DNA of 64,000 nucleotides from Paraburkholderia acidicola (GTDB lineage: Bacteria > Pseudomonadota > Gammaproteobacteria > Burkholderiales > Burkholderiaceae), in assembly GCF_002362315.1 (NCBI RefSeq), contig NZ_MTZV01000006.1, positions 1,178,001 through 1,242,000 of the forward strand, read 5' to 3'. Positions 35,647 to 44,028 of this stretch are shown piece by piece (position 1 is the first letter of the stretch; each line of letters begins with the position of its first letter). A program made the position numbers and the translations under genes. Under the pieces are notes generated by a model. The model was given only the letters and a program-made list of their open reading frames with translations. It was not told the DNA's origin and did not search any database.

Positions 35647-36590
35647 GCGGTATGCACGCCCCATGCGAACGGATCGTGCTCATCGAAGCACAAACGTCCT
35701 TCCGCCATGACGTACGCACGACCGGTAATAGTCGGCACCACGGTGCGCCCGTCGCCACTGTGCCGGTAACTCGCCTCGAACACACTGCCGATGATGCTCT
35801 CCTGACGCCACACGTTATCTTCGGCCAGCTTCCCGTCTGCCGCGAGACACGCGACTTTCGCGCTCGTGCCAGTGCCACATGGCGAGCGATCGTACGCGCT
35901 ACCTGGACACAGCACGAAGCTGCGACTATCGATGCCTTCACGAGAACCCGGACCAAACAGTTCGATGTGATCGATCATCGCGCCGTCCGCACCAGTAATT
36001 CCCTGCGCGATGAGCGCGTCGCGCATCGCATCGCTGAATGCAGTCAACTCGCCGATGTTCGACGGCACGAGCGCACGACCGTGATCCGCGACAAGAAAGA
36101 ACCAGTTGCCACCCCAGCCGATATCACCGGTGAAAGTACCGTATGCAGGCACGTCGAGGCTCACGTCCTTGCGGAAACGCCACGCGGGCACGTTGCGCAG
36201 CGCGACGCTACCGTCATCGTTGAGCGTCGCTTCGACGACGCCGACCGGCGTTTCGATGCGATGCCGTCCTGGCCCGATGCGGCCCATATGTGCAAGCGAC
36301 GCGACAAGTCCGATCGTGCCGTGCCCGCACATGCCGAGGTAGCCGACGTTGTTGAAAAAGATCACGCCTGCCGCGCATTCCGGGTCGTTCGGTTCGCACA
36401 GCAACGCGCCGACCATCACGTCCGAGCCGCGCGGCTCGGTAACGATGCCGGCGCGCCACGCATCGAAGTGCGAGCGAAACCGGTCGAGCCGTTCAGCGAG
36501 CGTGCCGTCGCCGAGATCCGGGCCGCCCGAGACGACGAGACGGGTCGGCTCGCCGCCGGTGTGAGAGTCGATGATGTTCAGGGTTTTCAT
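35643..36590 (-). CDS. 4-hydroxyproline 2-epimerase (proline racemase family)
   Basis: A 315-residue enzyme. Both catalytic cysteines are present: Cys88 in NVGYLGMCGHGTIG and Cys238 in SAYDRSPCGTGTSAK, with Asp234 nearby. IDSHTGGEPTRLVVSGGP at the N-terminus is the family signature. The two-cysteine type acts as epimerase/racemase, whereas enzymes with a threonine in place of the second cysteine are dehydratases. It interconverts trans-4-hydroxy-L-proline and cis-4-hydroxy-D-proline. First gene of the minus-strand operon with the dehydrogenase subunits. Confidence 0.93.
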   Translation of the reverse strand: MKTLNIIDSHTGGEPTRLVVSGGPDLGDGTLAERLDRFRSHFDAWRAGIVTEPRGSDVMVGALLCEPNDPECAAGVIFFNNVGYLGMCGHGTIGLVASLAHMGRIGPGRHRIETPVGVVEATLNDDGSVALRNVPAWRFRKDVSLDVPAYGTFTGDIGWGGNWFFLVADHGRALVPSNIGELTAFSDAMRDALIAQGITGADGAMIDHIELFGPGSREGIDSRSFVLCPGSAYDRSPCGTGTSAKVACLAADGKLAEDNVWRQESIIGSVFEASYRHSGDGRTVVPTITGRAYVMAEGRLCFDEHDPFAWGVHTA

Positions 36591-36645
36591 GCCGCCATGG
36601 TAGAAACCCGGCGGCGGCGAGTCTTGGCGCCGTTGCGCAGCGATT

Positions 36646-36734
36646 GTGACGATTTCGGCATAACGTGAGAATCGGGCTGGCTACGGCTTGCATGACACAC
36701 AGCAGCAACACGCGGGTTGTGCCGAAATCGTCAC
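36646..36734. promoter_or_regulatory. Inverted pair of 19-bp sites in the divergent hydroxyproline promoter region
   Basis: GTGACGATTTCGGCATAAC at 36646-36664 recurs inverted at 36716-36734 with a single mismatch (GTTGTGCCG in place of GTTATGCCG). The sites are 70 bp apart start to start and lie between the divergent epimerase (start 36590) and deaminase (start 36825) genes. The right copy ends about 45 bp before a possible -10 TACACT (36778-36783). This is a strong candidate for a dimeric activator, most simply the PAS-AraC protein. Confidence 0.75.
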
Positions 36735-36824
36735 GCCGCACGCGCGAATCGCGCAAGACGCATTGTTTTTCCGTGCTTACACTGCGACTCACTCAATACC
36801 ACCCAAACATTCAGGAGAGTAGTC

Positions 36825-37730
36825 GTGGCGCATATCTGGGAAGGCGTATGGCCTGCAGTCACCACCAAGTTCAACGCGGATTTCAGCATAGACCGCCAGT
36901 GGACCGGGAAGAACATCGACGCGCAGATCGAGGCGGGCGTCGACGGCATCATCGTGTGTGGATCGTTGGGCGAAGCGTCGACGCTCTCTCTCGATGAGAA
37001 GCTCGAGGTACTCGATATCGCGGTGGACGCATCACATGGCCGCGTGCCGGTGCTGCTGACGATTGCCGAAAACAGCACACTCGATGGTTGCCGCCAGGCC
37101 GAAGCCGGTGCGAAGCATGGCGCAAGCGGCTACATGGTCTTGCCGGGCCTGCGCTATCTGTCGGACCGACGCGAGACGCTGCATCATTTCCGCTCGGTGG
37201 CGAGCGCGAGCGCGCTGCCGCTGATGATCTACAACAATCCGCTCGCGTACGGCGTCGACATGACGCCCGACATGTTCGCTGAGATCGCCGATGAAAAGAA
37301 AATCGTCGCGATCAAGGAATCGTGCGGCGATGTGCGCCGCGTGACCGATCTGATCAACGCGGTCGGCGACCGCTTCGCGATTCTCTGCGGCGTCGACAAC
37401 CTCGCGATGGAAGCCTTGCTAATGGGCGCGCACGGCTGGGTAGCCGGTCTCGTCTGCGCGTTTCCGCACGAGACGGTCGCGATCTACAAGCTGCTGAAAG
37501 CGGGCCGCCTCGAAGAAGCACGCGCGATCTACCGCTGGTTCGCGCCGCTGCTCGCACTCGATGTTTCCGCCAAGCTCGTGCAGAACATCAAGCTCGCGGA
37601 AACGATCGTCGGCCTCGGCACTGAGCCCGTGCGTCCGCCACGCCTGCCGCTCGTCGGTGACGAACGCAAGGCCGTCGAAGCGTTGATCCGTCACGCGATC
37701 GAAGCGCGCCCGACGCTACCGTCGCTGTAA
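36825..37730 (+). CDS. Pyrroline-4-hydroxy-2-carboxylate deaminase (DapA/NAL superfamily)
   Basis: A 301-residue TIM-barrel lyase. The start is GTG 36825 with AGGAG about ten bases before; the frame is open upstream but the family begins at WEGVWPAVTTKF. Schiff-base Lys164 lies in IVAIKESCGD and Tyr136 in LMIYNNP; GSLGEASTLS replaces the GTTGE of DapA. Beside an epimerase and D-hydroxyproline dehydrogenase the expected reaction is deamination of pyrroline-4-hydroxy-2-carboxylate to 2-oxoglutarate semialdehyde. The final semialdehyde dehydrogenase is not in the window. Confidence 0.88.
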   Translation: MAHIWEGVWPAVTTKFNADFSIDRQWTGKNIDAQIEAGVDGIIVCGSLGEASTLSLDEKLEVLDIAVDASHGRVPVLLTIAENSTLDGCRQAEAGAKHGASGYMVLPGLRYLSDRRETLHHFRSVASASALPLMIYNNPLAYGVDMTPDMFAEIADEKKIVAIKESCGDVRRVTDLINAVGDRFAILCGVDNLAMEALLMGAHGWVAGLVCAFPHETVAIYKLLKAGRLEEARAIYRWFAPLLALDVSAKLVQNIKLAETIVGLGTEPVRPPRLPLVGDERKAVEALIRHAIEARPTLPSL

Positions 37731-37851
37731 AACAGCACCGCTTTCGCAGTTGCCCTAGTTTCAGCAGTTGCACTACCACGGCTGTCGACGCAACGCCGAC
37801 GGCGCCGCACATCGTGCGCGCCGTCGCGCATCCATAACGGGGGAGATCACA

Positions 37852-39015
37852 GTGAAGCTCAAGGTACGGCATTTTGGAGTCGCATCGCTTGCGACGGTGG
37901 CGGCGGTGGCGGCGCTTGGAGGCGGCGTCGCCCATGCGGCGTCGGGGGATATCGTCAAGATCGGTTTTGCGGCGCCGCTCACCGGCCCGCAGTCGAACTA
38001 CGGCATCGACATGCAGAAAGGCGCGCAACTCGCAGTCGACGATTTCAACGCGACGAATCCGACCATCGGTGGCAAGCCGGTCAAGTTCGTGCTCGAAGCC
38101 GAAGACGATCAGGCCGATCCGCGCACCGGTACGACAGTCGCGCAGCAACTGATCGACGAGAACGTGCGCGGCATCATCGGTCACTTCAATTCGGGCACCA
38201 GTATTCCTGCTTCGGATCTTTACGACCACGCGGGCTTACCGCAGATTTCGATGGCGACCTCGCCGCAATACACGGCGCGCGGCTACAAGACAACGTACCG
38301 CCTGCTCACGAGCGACTCGCAGGCCGGCAGCATCATGGGTACGTATGTCGTGAAGACGCTGAAGTACCGGCGCATTGCGATCATCGATGACCGCACTGCC
38401 TACGGCCAGGGCATCGCCGACGAGTTCGCGAACGCCGTGCAGGCCGCGGGCGGCACCGTGATCAAACGCGATTTCACCAACGACAAGGCACTAGACTTCG
38501 CGGCGATCCTGACCAACCTCAAGGGTATGAACCCGGATGCGATCTTCTACGGCGGAGGCGACGCACAATCGTCGCCGATGATTCGCAAGATGCGGCAGCT
38601 CGGCATCGGGTCGGCGTTTATCACTGGCGAGATGTCGAAGTCGCCGACGTTCCTGAAGGTGGGCGGCAGCGCGGCCGAAGGCGCGATCGTCTACATGGGC
38701 GGTTTGCCGAATCAGCGGATGCCGGGCTTCAAGGGCTTCGAGACGCGCTATGAAGCGCGCTTCCACGAGAGCCCCGTCACCTACGCACCGTATTCCTACG
38801 ACGGCACGATCGCGCTGCTCACCGCAATGAAAAACGCGAACTCCACCGATCCGAAGATCTACACACCGTTCTTGCAGAAGACCGATTTGAAGGGCGTGAC
38901 GTCGAGCGACATCGCCTACGATTCGAAGGGTGATCTGAAAGATGCACCGGTGACGATCTACAAGGTGCAGCAAGGCGCGTTCCAGCCAATCGATACGATC
39001 GGCGGCAGGAGCTAG
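37852..39015 (+). CDS. Branched-chain-type ABC substrate-binding protein
   Basis: A 387-residue LivJ-type periplasmic protein from GTG 37852 (GGGGGAGA upstream). The signal peptide ends at AHAASGD. The mature part KIGFAAPLTGPQSNYGIDMQKGAQLAVDDFN, FNSGTSIPASDLYDHAGLPQIS and AYGQGIADEFANAVQAAGG follow the Leu/Ile/Val-binding family. No permease or ATPase genes follow, so it either shares a transporter encoded elsewhere or is a remnant of a larger locus. Its position after the deaminase suggests it may bind hydroxyproline, an inference. Confidence 0.85.
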   Translation: MKLKVRHFGVASLATVAAVAALGGGVAHAASGDIVKIGFAAPLTGPQSNYGIDMQKGAQLAVDDFNATNPTIGGKPVKFVLEAEDDQADPRTGTTVAQQLIDENVRGIIGHFNSGTSIPASDLYDHAGLPQISMATSPQYTARGYKTTYRLLTSDSQAGSIMGTYVVKTLKYRRIAIIDDRTAYGQGIADEFANAVQAAGGTVIKRDFTNDKALDFAAILTNLKGMNPDAIFYGGGDAQSSPMIRKMRQLGIGSAFITGEMSKSPTFLKVGGSAAEGAIVYMGGLPNQRMPGFKGFETRYEARFHESPVTYAPYSYDGTIALLTAMKNANSTDPKIYTPFLQKTDLKGVTSSDIAYDSKGDLKDAPVTIYKVQQGAFQPIDTIGGRS

Positions 39016-39048
39016 ATGGTGTTGGTCGTTCGCCTTTGATGAGGCGCT

Positions 39049-39082
39049 ACACCACGGCGGCATTCCCACGCCGCTGTGGTGT
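39049..39082. terminator. Hairpin between convergent binding-protein and deoR genes
   Basis: Thirteen-bp arms ACACCACGGCGGC / GCCGCTGTGGTGT (one G.U-type mismatch) with an 8-base loop, 33 bases after the binding-protein stop. No T-run on either side. Candidate bidirectional terminator. Confidence 0.45.
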
Positions 39083-39123
39083 GCAACTGCAAAAAGAACA
39101 AACCCCGTTAAAGAACCGAAAAA

Positions 39124-39849
39124 TCAGTTCCGCTTGCGGATCTCCTGCCCCTTCTCCGTAATGATCGAATCAAAGTCATCGATCTGCGAAAACCTCACTG
39201 CCTTCAACACACCAAACTTGCTCGTATCCACGACGAGATGCCGCTCCACCGCGCTCGCCATCGCCGCCTGCTTCAACGCCACCTCGTGAAAATTCCAGCA
39301 CGTCACGCCGCGCTCCACATCGACGCCGCCCGCCGAAATGAATGCCTTGTTGATCCCCATGCGCCGCAAGGTCTCGAGACTCTCATCGCCTGCAAATGAA
39401 TCCGACGACGGAACATACACGCCGCCCAGCAAGATCATCCGCACGTTCGGCTTGCGCCGCAAAATCTCCGCCACGTTCAGCGAATAACACACCACCGTTA
39501 CGTGCCGCTCTGCGGGAATCAAGCGCGCCAGCGTCGTCAACGTCGTACCGCAATCGATAAACAACGTCTCGTTGTCACCAATCAGTTTCGCCGCATACGC
39601 CGATGCATCCGCCTTCGCCTGCGCGAAATGATCCTTCTCCTGCTCCAATGAATAACCCGCCGTGTTCGGCACATCGGTCGCACTGACGATGTAACCGCCC
39701 AGGTACGTGAAATGCCCGGGGCTTGCTGCAATGTCGCGGCGCACCGTCATCTCCGATACCCCAAGCAAGGTGGCGGCATCGCGCAGACGCATCACGTTCT
39801 GTCTCGCCAGTGCGTCGGCGAGCGCGCGCAGGCGTTCGGATTTCAGCAT
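39124..39849 (-). CDS. deoR: DeoR, deoxyribose/deoxynucleoside operon repressor
   Basis: A 241-residue regulator. The HTH (about 17-40) is LRDAATLLGVSEMTVRRDI, followed by YLGGYIV. The sensor domain has LFIDCGTTLTTLARLIP, VVCYSLNVAEILRRKPNVRMILLGG, SAGGVDVERGVTCWNFHEVALKQAAMASAVERHLVVDTSKFG. This runs parallel to E. coli DeoR block by block, including the CYSLN and VDxSKFG segments, so I call it DeoR itself rather than just a family member. In E. coli the inducer is deoxyribose 5-phosphate. The likely targets are the deoC operon 13 kb away and itself. Confidence 0.85.
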   Translation of the reverse strand: MLKSERLRALADALARQNVMRLRDAATLLGVSEMTVRRDIAASPGHFTYLGGYIVSATDVPNTAGYSLEQEKDHFAQAKADASAYAAKLIGDNETLFIDCGTTLTTLARLIPAERHVTVVCYSLNVAEILRRKPNVRMILLGGVYVPSSDSFAGDESLETLRRMGINKAFISAGGVDVERGVTCWNFHEVALKQAAMASAVERHLVVDTSKFGVLKAVRFSQIDDFDSIITEKGQEIRKRN

Positions 39850-40135
39850 GGTGGTCCCGGTGATAACGCGTCACGACGCGTCAGGTTGTGAGGTGTGAGC
39901 GCGTTAGATTTCGCTCGATTTCATGAAAAGATTATAACAAGCAGATGCATGCGCGGGTCACGTGTTTTTAGGAGATTTTCACGGCTTTTCGACCCGGGGG
40001 CCGCATGGCACGGGCGTTCGCGGCATACGGTTTCGCTTGGAAAAGGTGGGTAATCCACATATGCTGACGTCAGCGCCCGGGAACTGCCGCAGCGCTTCCC
40101 GGTCTTCTGCTTAATTCATTACAGGAGCCCCCCTC
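39850..40135. other. Divergent region between deoR and the DoxX gene
   Basis: Contains the deoR -10/operator-like element listed separately. The rest shows no gene or clear promoter. The DoxX gene has AGGAG directly upstream. Confidence 0.4.
39930..39942 (-). promoter_or_regulatory. deoR extended -10 promoter overlapping a DeoR-like half-site
   Basis: On the minus strand this reads GCTTGTTATAATC. It contains a perfect extended -10 (TGTTATAAT), about 80 bp upstream of the deoR ATG. The same 13-mer recurs with one mismatch upstream of deoC (53177-53189). TGTTATAAT also differs by one base from the E. coli DeoR half-site TGTTAGAAT as I recall it. Overlap of operator and -10 would suit autorepression. 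Confidence 0.55.
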
Positions 40136-40567
40136 ATGACGCGTCCCGTCGATTCCGGCGTAATCTTCATTGCACGCCTTGCTCTCGCTGTGTTGTTCCT
40201 GTGGGGCGGCGTGACGAAACTGCTCGGATATGCGGGCTTTGTCAGCTACATGCAATCGAAGGGTGTGCCGGTCGTGCAGATCGCGGCGCCGATCGCCGTT
40301 GCGGTCGAAACGCTCGGCGGTCTGTTCCTCGTACTCGGCTTCAAGATCCGTCCGCTCGGCTTCATCATGGCCGTCTATACGATCGCGACCGCGGTCCTCG
40401 GTCACGACTTCTGGAATATCACCGACCCCGTCATGCAGCACGACATGCTGATCCATTTCCTGAAGAACGTGGGTATCGCTGGCGGGTTCCTGTTGCTGTG
40501 CACGACGGGGGCGGGACGTATCAGCATCGACGGTGCGCGTACGCCGCGTAGCGGACTCGGCAGGTGA
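40136..40567 (+). CDS. DoxX-family membrane protein
   Basis: A 143-residue protein with four membrane helices. FIARLALAVLFLWGGVTKLLGYAGFVSYMQSKGVP is the DoxX start (conserved R, F and GxxKL). IAVAVETLGGLFLVLGFKIRPLGFIMAVYTIATAVLGHDFW is also typical. DoxX proteins are linked to thiosulfate/quinone oxidoreduction in archaea and to oxidative stress in bacteria; the role here is unknown. Ribosome binding site AGGAG; followed 54 bp later by a small gene. Confidence 0.85.
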   Translation: MTRPVDSGVIFIARLALAVLFLWGGVTKLLGYAGFVSYMQSKGVPVVQIAAPIAVAVETLGGLFLVLGFKIRPLGFIMAVYTIATAVLGHDFWNITDPVMQHDMLIHFLKNVGIAGGFLLLCTTGAGRISIDGARTPRSGLGR

Positions 40568-40621
40568 CCAGTCAGCCGCACGCAATGTTTGCGAATTCAG
40601 TTCCGAATAGGGAGTGAGGCA

Positions 40622-40897
40622 ATGATTCAGAGTTTTGAGCAGACGATCGGCGGCGAGGTGAAGGCATTCTGCGCGAGCCTTGGCGAAGGGCCGACGTCGC
40701 ACCATCGCGTGATCATCAGTGAGGCCGATTCGGCGCTGACGCTCGTCGTATTCGATGCATCCGGTTTTTTCGGCGCGTTGAAGGCCGAGATCGAGCAACC
40801 GGCACAACTGATTGCAGATGCGATCAGCAAGGCAAAGAGTGAAGGGTTGATTGAGCGCGCACTGAGTTCGGGCGAAATCCAGCAGGCCACGCTGTAG
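40622..40897 (+). CDS. Small hypothetical protein
   Basis: A 91-residue protein from ATG 40622 (GGGAGTGAGG upstream). It has an alternating sheet-helix look: MIQSFEQTIGGEVKAFCASLG, RVIISEADSALTLVVFDASGFFGALKAEIEQPAQLIADAIS, with a helical C-terminus. No domain is recognised. It follows the DoxX gene and ends just before a strong terminator, so the two are probably one transcript. Confidence 0.65.
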   Translation: MIQSFEQTIGGEVKAFCASLGEGPTSHHRVIISEADSALTLVVFDASGFFGALKAEIEQPAQLIADAISKAKSEGLIERALSSGEIQQATL

Positions 40898-40919
40898 TTT
40901 CATTTGTCATTTGTCACGG

Positions 40920-40956
40920 CACCCACGATGCATACGCATCGTGGGTGTTTGTTTTT
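40920..40956 (+). terminator. Rho-independent terminator
   Basis: Perfect 12-bp stem CACCCACGATGC / GCATCGTGGGTG with a 4-base loop, followed by TTTGTTTTT. It lies 22 bases after the stop of the plus-strand gene ending at 40897 and ends the DoxX transcript. Confidence 0.9.
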
Positions 40957-40976
40957 GTGCGCGACTACGATTCCAT

Positions 40977-42458
40977 CTATGCCTTCGCAGGACGTGCTTC
41001 CGTCTCCGTCACGCCTCGCGCATGCGGCTCAGGATGCACGAGGCACCCAAGCACCGCGGCGATCAGCAGCAGCCCCGCCGAGACCGCGGTCGCAGCCTGT
41101 ACTCCAAACACAATATGCGCAACACCCGCACCGCTTGCGAGTGCACCGAAGGTCGCAACGCCCACCGCGCCGCCGGCCTGGCGCGCGGTATTGAGAATGG
41201 CCGATGCGGTGCCGGCGCGTTGCGGTTCGACGCTCGCGAGCACAGCGGTGGTCATCGCAGGAACCGCCAGGCCCATGCCCGAGGGGATCAACAGGAACGG
41301 CACGATTAACCCGATCAGCGATGTATCGGCATTCACACGATGCAGCAACCCGTAGCCGAGCGCGGCAGTCAACGCACCGACGATCATTGGCACACGCACG
41401 CCATAGCGCGCGACCACCCAACCACTCGCCACGTTCGAAATCAGAAACCCGCCGGTAAGCGGCAAAAACGCGAGACCGGCCTGCAACGGTGTATCGCCGC
41501 GCACGCGCTGCAGATACAGGCTCAGCACGAACACGACGCCGTAGTAGGTCAGGTTCACGCAAATACCGAACAGCACTGAAGCACTGAAGGTGCGGTTGCC
41601 GAACAGCGGCAGCGGCATCATCGGGGCGCGCACCCGGCGTTCGACCGCGATGAACAGACTCCCGGCCACCAGTGCGAGCAGGAAGCCACCTGCCACGACA
41701 GGATGCGTGAGACCCAGCGGACGCCATTCGATCACCGCAGCGGTGAACGCGGTCAGCGTAACGACTGCGAGACACTGACCAGGAAGGTCGAGACCGCGCG
41801 GTGGCTGTGTCGCACCGCTGTGCGCGGTGGTCGAACGCGCTGGACCTGGCACCCACGCGAAGGTGGCAATGAAGCCGATCACACAGAGCGGCAGATTAAC
41901 GAGAAAGATGCTGCGCCAGCCGAACGCCGCGATCAGCAGCCCGCCGATCACCGGACCAGCGGCGATCGAAATGGCCCCGGCCGCTGTCCACAACCCGACC
42001 GCACGGGCGCGCAGTTTCGGATCGTGTCGACATGCCTGATTGAGCAGCGCGAGCGAATTCGGCAGCATTGCCGCCGCACCGATGCCTTGCAACGCGCGCG
42101 CGGCGACTAGCGTCGTGGCGTTCGTCGCGAGCCCACAAGCGAGCGACGCGAGCGCAAACAACGCGATGCCAGCCGCGAAGGTCCGACGCGCGCCGAGCCG
42201 GTCGCCGAGCACACCGGCTGACAGCATCAGCACCGCGAACGACAACGTGTATGCATCGACGATCCATTGCAGACCGGCGACATTCGCCTGCAGATCCGTG
42301 CCGATCCGCGCAAGCGCAATGTTGACGATAGTCACGTCGAGCTGCGTGACAACGAAGGCCACGCTGACCGTCGCAAGGATGCGCGCGAGCGCAGGCGTGA
42401 ACGGGGCGTGAGGAGAATGAGGAGCGGCGGGAGTGGAGGTCGTGTTCATGAGAGACAT
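40977..42458 (-). CDS. DHA2-family MFS multidrug efflux transporter (EmrB/QacA type)
   Basis: A 493-residue protein with about 14 membrane helices. VTQLDVTIVNIALARIGTDLQ in TM1 is motif D1 of the 14-helix DHA2 group, GDRLGARRTFAAG is motif A, and AALQGIGAAAMLPNSLALLNQ matches motif C/B. It exports drugs or toxic metabolites with proton antiport. Two close ATGs are possible (42458 and 42449); neither has a strong ribosome binding site. No regulator or membrane-fusion partner adjoins it. It is convergent with the DoxX transcript. Confidence 0.87.
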   Translation of the reverse strand: MSLMNTTSTPAAPHSPHAPFTPALARILATVSVAFVVTQLDVTIVNIALARIGTDLQANVAGLQWIVDAYTLSFAVLMLSAGVLGDRLGARRTFAAGIALFALASLACGLATNATTLVAARALQGIGAAAMLPNSLALLNQACRHDPKLRARAVGLWTAAGAISIAAGPVIGGLLIAAFGWRSIFLVNLPLCVIGFIATFAWVPGPARSTTAHSGATQPPRGLDLPGQCLAVVTLTAFTAAVIEWRPLGLTHPVVAGGFLLALVAGSLFIAVERRVRAPMMPLPLFGNRTFSASVLFGICVNLTYYGVVFVLSLYLQRVRGDTPLQAGLAFLPLTGGFLISNVASGWVVARYGVRVPMIVGALTAALGYGLLHRVNADTSLIGLIVPFLLIPSGMGLAVPAMTTAVLASVEPQRAGTASAILNTARQAGGAVGVATFGALASGAGVAHIVFGVQAATAVSAGLLLIAAVLGCLVHPEPHARGVTETEARPAKA

Positions 42459-42714
42459 GGTATAGCCATGCCGCCGCCGATGTTTCGGCGTCATCTGAAC
42501 TGTCGATGCACCCCACCCGCCGTCCCACGTGGTCGCCCGACCGCGAGCACGTAGTGCGAGTGGGATGAATGACTGCCTGGTCACTACCGCACAATGTGCG
42601 AGGGACGATCTCGTCTCGGACCACTACGGTTTCAGCGCGAGGACGACACTTAGGCGCGGGCCACGAAGGCAGCACACGGAAAGGACCCGCTATCGTATCG
42701 AGCGGCTTTCTTTG
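42459..42714. other. Intergenic region, no gene seen
   Basis: Short frames only, none with domain features. It presumably holds the minus-strand promoter of the DHA2 transporter, but no clear element is visible. Confidence 0.35.
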
Positions 42715-42787
42715 CTTCCTTTCTTTGCCGCCGCAAAGAAAGGAAGTGCCGCCCCGCACAGGGGCAACGCCAGCGCCGCGAGGCGCT
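42715..42787. repeat. Triple-hairpin intergenic repeat element
   Basis: Three consecutive perfect stems: 42715-42746 (14-bp arms CTTCCTTTCTTTGC / GCAAAGAAAGGAAG, loop CGCC), 42751-42765 (GCCCC / GGGGC) and 42772-42787 (AGCGCC / GGCGCT). From memory, this CTTTCTTTGCCG...CCCCGCACAGGGG sequence is a dispersed intergenic element in Paraburkholderia genomes. It lies 180 bases after the last gene of the deoxyribose transporter operon and could end that transcript. Confidence 0.7.
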
Positions 42788-42966
42788 AACAGAGAGCCAC
42801 CGGCCCAGGCAAACAAACAGCCGCCTGCACAGGCAAAAACCCAAAAAAAATCGCTGACCGACGGCCGAGGGACCATCAACCAGCGAGAGAGAAATCAACA
42901 ACTGAGAGAAAAAGAGAGGACAGCAAAAACAAAACGAAAATACCCAGAAAAATCTGAAGCAAAAAA
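42788..42966. other. A-rich 3' region of the deoxyribose transporter operon
   Basis: The plus strand is strongly A-rich (T-rich on the operon's own strand), with several runs of A including AAAAAAAA near 42845. No gene is seen. With the neighbouring hairpins it forms a plausible transcription-termination zone for the minus-strand operon. Confidence 0.45.
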
Positions 42967-44010
42967 TCACCTCCGCTGAAAAGCAAACATCGTCCCGGCA
43001 ATCAGGATGAACGCCCCGACAATCACCTTCTGCCAGGTACTCGGTACCCCCACCAGTATCAACACGCTGTTAATCAGCGTCACCAGCACCACCCCAAGCA
43101 AGGTCCCCGCAACCGTCCCGGTGCCGCCCGTAATCCGCGCCCCACCCAAAATCACCGCCGCGATCACGTCGAGTTCAGAGCCGACCAGATCGAACGGATT
43201 AGCGAGGCGATTATTCGACACATGCAAAATGCCCGCGATACCCGCCAGCATCCCCGTATAACCAAACACGAAAAGATGAATCGCCCGCAGGTTGTAGCCG
43301 AGCCGCTCGGCAATCGCGAGACTGCCGCCCATCGCATACACGCCGCGGCCCATCATCGTGCGGTTCAAAAGCCACCACGTCACCCCTGCCGCGAGAAACA
43401 GCGCCACCACGGAAACCGGCAGCACCGCGCGCAAACTATCAGCGGTGTGATAGAAAAACAGCGGCACGCGGCCGAACCGGTCCATGCTGTGCGGGATGTT
43501 CATGAAGAACGTCGTCCCGACAAAAGTCAGCAGGATGCCGCGGTACAGATACTGTGTGCCGATCGTCACGATCAGCGAAGGCGCCTTCAGCCGGTGTACC
43601 AGCAACCCATTGATCACGCCAAGCACGACACCACCCAGCGCACCCAGCAACAGGATCAGCGCGAACGGCGCGTCGGGCCACCACGCAAACACAGCCTTGG
43701 TGATCGAATACATCGTCAGCGCGCCGATCGCGGTGAACGACACGTCGATGCCGCCCGATGCGAGCACCACGAGCGTCCCCAGCGCAAACAGCGACATCGT
43801 GGTCGCCGAATGCAGCAGATCGAACAGCGTCGCGAGCTGGAAGAAGCGCGGATTGATCGCGCCGACAATGGCGCAGATCACAACGATCAGCGCCATCGTG
43901 AACCATTCGGGATTGCGCCTCAGCCTCGTGCCCAGGCTGGGCGGCTTGACTCGCGGCGCAACGTCGATGACGGGCGGCGGCCTCATGCTCGGGTCGGTAC
44001 GCGAATTCAT
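42967..44010 (-). CDS. ABC transporter permease (deoxyribose/deoxynucleoside locus), second
   Basis: A 347-residue, roughly ten-helix permease of the ribose/AI-2 family. The start at 44010 is preferred over 44022 for ribosome-site spacing. FALGTLVVLASGGIDVSFTAIGALTMY, LINGLLV-type VINGLLVHRLKAPSLIVTIGTQYLYRG, and GGARITGGTGTVAGTLLGVVLVTLIN are family signatures. It follows the ATPase gene by 18 bp. With the permease at 47029 it would form a heterodimeric channel. Confidence 0.87.
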   Translation of the reverse strand: MNSRTDPSMRPPPVIDVAPRVKPPSLGTRLRRNPEWFTMALIVVICAIVGAINPRFFQLATLFDLLHSATTMSLFALGTLVVLASGGIDVSFTAIGALTMYSITKAVFAWWPDAPFALILLLGALGGVVLGVINGLLVHRLKAPSLIVTIGTQYLYRGILLTFVGTTFFMNIPHSMDRFGRVPLFFYHTADSLRAVLPVSVVALFLAAGVTWWLLNRTMMGRGVYAMGGSLAIAERLGYNLRAIHLFVFGYTGMLAGIAGILHVSNNRLANPFDLVGSELDVIAAVILGGARITGGTGTVAGTLLGVVLVTLINSVLILVGVPSTWQKVIVGAFILIAGTMFAFQRR

Positions 44011-44028
44011 GCTGGATAACATCCTCGA

